A DNA stretch of 64,000 bases, from the NCBI GenBank assembly GCA_963724975.1, contig CAVRXB010000002.1, positions 248,001 through 312,000 of the forward strand, written 5' to 3'. Positions 62,799 to 64,000 of the stretch are shown here, one piece after another. The translations under genes and the position numbers were made by a program. The notes beneath the pieces are model-generated. The model did not search any database. It was not told where the DNA came from and saw nothing but the letters and a program-made list of their open reading frames with translations. Position 1 is the stretch's first letter. Each line of letters begins with the position of its first letter. This DNA is from CAIWHR01 sp963724975 (lineage in GTDB: Bacteria; Pseudomonadota; Gammaproteobacteria; Burkholderiales; Casimicrobiaceae).

Positions 62799-63374
62799 AT
62801 GTCGAACGATCGTTCCTACCTGACGCTATTGCAGGATTATTACGCGCAGCACCGGGCGCTTCCGTCGTACGCGTCGATCGGCCAGCTGCTCGGGCTCAAA
62901 TCCAAGTCGTCGGTGGCGGCGTTGGTGGCGCGTCTCAAGCTCGCCGGGTACATCGACTCGACCCCGGACAAGCGGCTGGCCCCCACGCGGCGCTTTTTCG
63001 CGCGGCCACTCGCCGAAGCGCCTGTTCACGCCGGGATGCCGAGCCCGGTCGAAGACGGGGCGGCCGATGCCCTCACGATAGACGACTACCTGATCGAGCG
63101 GCCGTCGCAGACGGTGCTGATTCGCGTCAAGGGCGATTCGATGATGGACGCCGGCATTCTCGACGGCGACCTCGTCGTCGTCGAAAAGACCGCCTCCGCG
63201 AAGCGCGGCGACATCGTGGTGGCAATCGTCGACGGCCAATTCACGCTGAAGACACTCGATCTCGAACGAGGCAACTTCATTCTCAAACCCGAGAACAAGG
63301 CATATCCGATCATCCGACCCGAAGGCAGTCTCGAGATCTTTGGCGTGATGGTTGGTCTGGTCCGCAAGACCTAG
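62799..63374 (+). CDS. lexA: LexA family SOS repressor
   Basis: The 191-aa product has an N-terminal winged helix (about 15-50, LPSYASIGQLLGLKSKSSVA) and an S24 self-cleavage domain. Ser114 in KGDSMMDAG and Lys151 in FTLKTL have the same 37-residue spacing as S119 and K156 of E. coli LexA. The cleavage site is Ala78-Gly79 in VHAGMPSP. The first helix is shorter than in E. coli LexA, so this belongs to a divergent branch, in line with its different operators. Those operators lie in its promoter and over codons 2-6, so it should repress itself until DNA damage activates RecA. Confidence 0.9.
   Translation: MSNDRSYLTLLQDYYAQHRALPSYASIGQLLGLKSKSSVAALVARLKLAGYIDSTPDKRLAPTRRFFARPLAEAPVHAGMPSPVEDGAADALTIDDYLIERPSQTVLIRVKGDSMMDAGILDGDLVVVEKTASAKRGDIVVAIVDGQFTLKTLDLERGNFILKPENKAYPIIRPEGSLEIFGVMVGLVRKT
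62803..62816. promoter_or_regulatory. LexA operator 2 (CGAAC-N4-GTTCC), inside lexA start
   Basis: The sequence CGAACGATCGTTCC is an inverted repeat of the same type as operator 1, 31 bp (three helical turns) away. It covers codons 2-6 of lexA, so the bound repressor would sit on the same face of the helix as at operator 1. Confidence 0.65.
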
Positions 63375-63429
63375 GTTTGCCCGGTGGACGTCCGCATGCG
63401 CGATCGCGGTCGAGGCATTACCATCGCGG

Positions 63430-64000
63430 ATGGCCACGGGACTGAAGCTCGCGATCGTGCTCTCGGGGGGCGGCGCCCGTGCCGCCTATCAGGCCGGCGT
63501 GTTGCACGCGATCGCCGAATGGCGGCCCGCGGGCAGCTCCATTCCCTTCACCGTGGTCACGGGCACATCGGCCGGCGCGATCAACGCCGCCGCGATCGCC
63601 GCGGGCGCCCAGGATTTCGGAAGCGCCGCGACACGCCTGCGCGATCTGTGGAGCAAGCTGCACGCCCGCGATATCTACCGCACTGACGCGATGAGTCTCG
63701 CGCGATCGGGCGCGCGCTGGCTCATCTCCTTCATTCCGGCGTGGCGGCATCGCCGTCCGGCGAGCCTGCTCGACAACGCGCCTCTCGCCCGGTTTCTCAA
63801 GCGCGTGGTGCGCTGGGCCGACGTGCAGACGGCGCTCGACAGTGGCGCTCTCGATGCGCTTGCGATCACCGCGATGAGCTATCGGAGCGGGATGTCGGTG
63901 ACGTTTTGCCAGGCGCGCGCCGAGGTGGAATTGTGGCAGCGAGCGCAGCGGATCGGCGTGCGCGCAATCCTTGGCGTTCCGCATCTGCTTGCCTCGAGCG
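63430..64000 (+). CDS. Patatin-like phospholipase, 5' part (3' end outside window)
   Basis: The first 190 residues of a patatin-family acyl hydrolase. The oxyanion motif is SGGGARAAYQAGVLHA (residues 12-27) and the nucleophile is Ser47 in GTSAG (residues 45-49). The frame is open to the last base, so the catalytic Asp (usually DG[GA]) is beyond the window. It would release fatty acids from lipids. No signal peptide is seen, so it is probably cytoplasmic or exported another way. It starts 55 bp after lexA on the same strand; a separate promoter is possible. Confidence 0.92.
   Translation, partial: MATGLKLAIVLSGGGARAAYQAGVLHAIAEWRPAGSSIPFTVVTGTSAGAINAAAIAAGAQDFGSAATRLRDLWSKLHARDIYRTDAMSLARSGARWLISFIPAWRHRRPASLLDNAPLARFLKRVVRWADVQTALDSGALDALAITAMSYRSGMSVTFCQARAEVELWQRAQRIGVRAILGVPHLLASS

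Overview
The window is about 64 kb of GC-rich DNA, probably from a betaproteobacterium (Burkholderiales/Rhodocyclales type, perhaps uncultured). The reasons are the gene order pyrG-kdsA-eno-ftsB, the galU-oxyR pair, a PEP-CTERM exoprotein, and the ppsA/ppsR arrangement. No rRNA operon, prophage, CRISPR array or complete insertion sequence was seen. The first gene (ligA) and the last (a patatin phospholipase) run off the ends.

Region by region: 1-4.6 kb holds ligA, galU overlapping oxyR, a short-chain dehydrogenase and a haloacid dehalogenase. A tRNA-Val with an unusual T-loop and a clear terminator follows. Genes at 5.0-11.5 kb form the four-gene Anbu cassette: circularly permuted ATP-grasp, alpha-E protein, Anbu proteasome-like peptidase and transglutaminase/DUF2126 protein. 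This is a predicted but poorly understood peptide ligation and degradation system. Next come gltX, pyrG, kdsA, eno, ftsB and a TrmH-type methyltransferase (11.6-18.1 kb). A MITE-like inverted-repeat element (18.08-18.37 kb) abuts a secreted protein gene. On the minus strand lie a sugar kinase/aldolase pair, ppsR and a PHP phosphoesterase. On the plus strand lie a small HTH regulator and ppsA, which carries a one-base insertion. A segmental duplication of the ppsA-ygfX junction flanks a glycine-repeat exoprotein gene (25.9-28.1 kb). tRNA-Ala and tRNA-Glu follow at 29.4-29.6 kb.

From 29.7 to 42 kb there is a series of mostly envelope-related genes: SYLF protein, DUF502 protein, TAXI binding protein, DUF2092 protein, a glycine-rich protein, two outer-membrane proteins, AqpZ, a TM-helix-repeat channel-like protein, a 57-aa single-span protein and a PEP-CTERM protein. 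Genes at 42.4-50.1 kb form a sensory cluster: a decayed and an intact ABC substrate-binding protein, an internally duplicated secreted protein, a 1326-aa sensor kinase with four GAF domains, a single-domain response regulator, and a response regulator fused to a class III nucleotide cyclase. The 50.2-59.6 kb interval is a minus-strand array of four secreted proteins that share one parallel beta-helix module. Two of these genes (50.4-55.7 kb) are broken by many single-base insertions that look like unpolished long-read sequence. The right end holds an M20 peptidase, a DnaQ/GIY-YIG nuclease, lexA and the patatin gene.

The most interesting regulatory signal is between the nuclease gene and lexA. 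Two CGAAC-N4-GTTC operators (the Bacillus/actinobacterial SOS-box type, unexpected here) lie 31 bp apart. One fills the lexA promoter spacer and the other covers lexA codons 2-6. The least understood functional system is the Anbu cassette.
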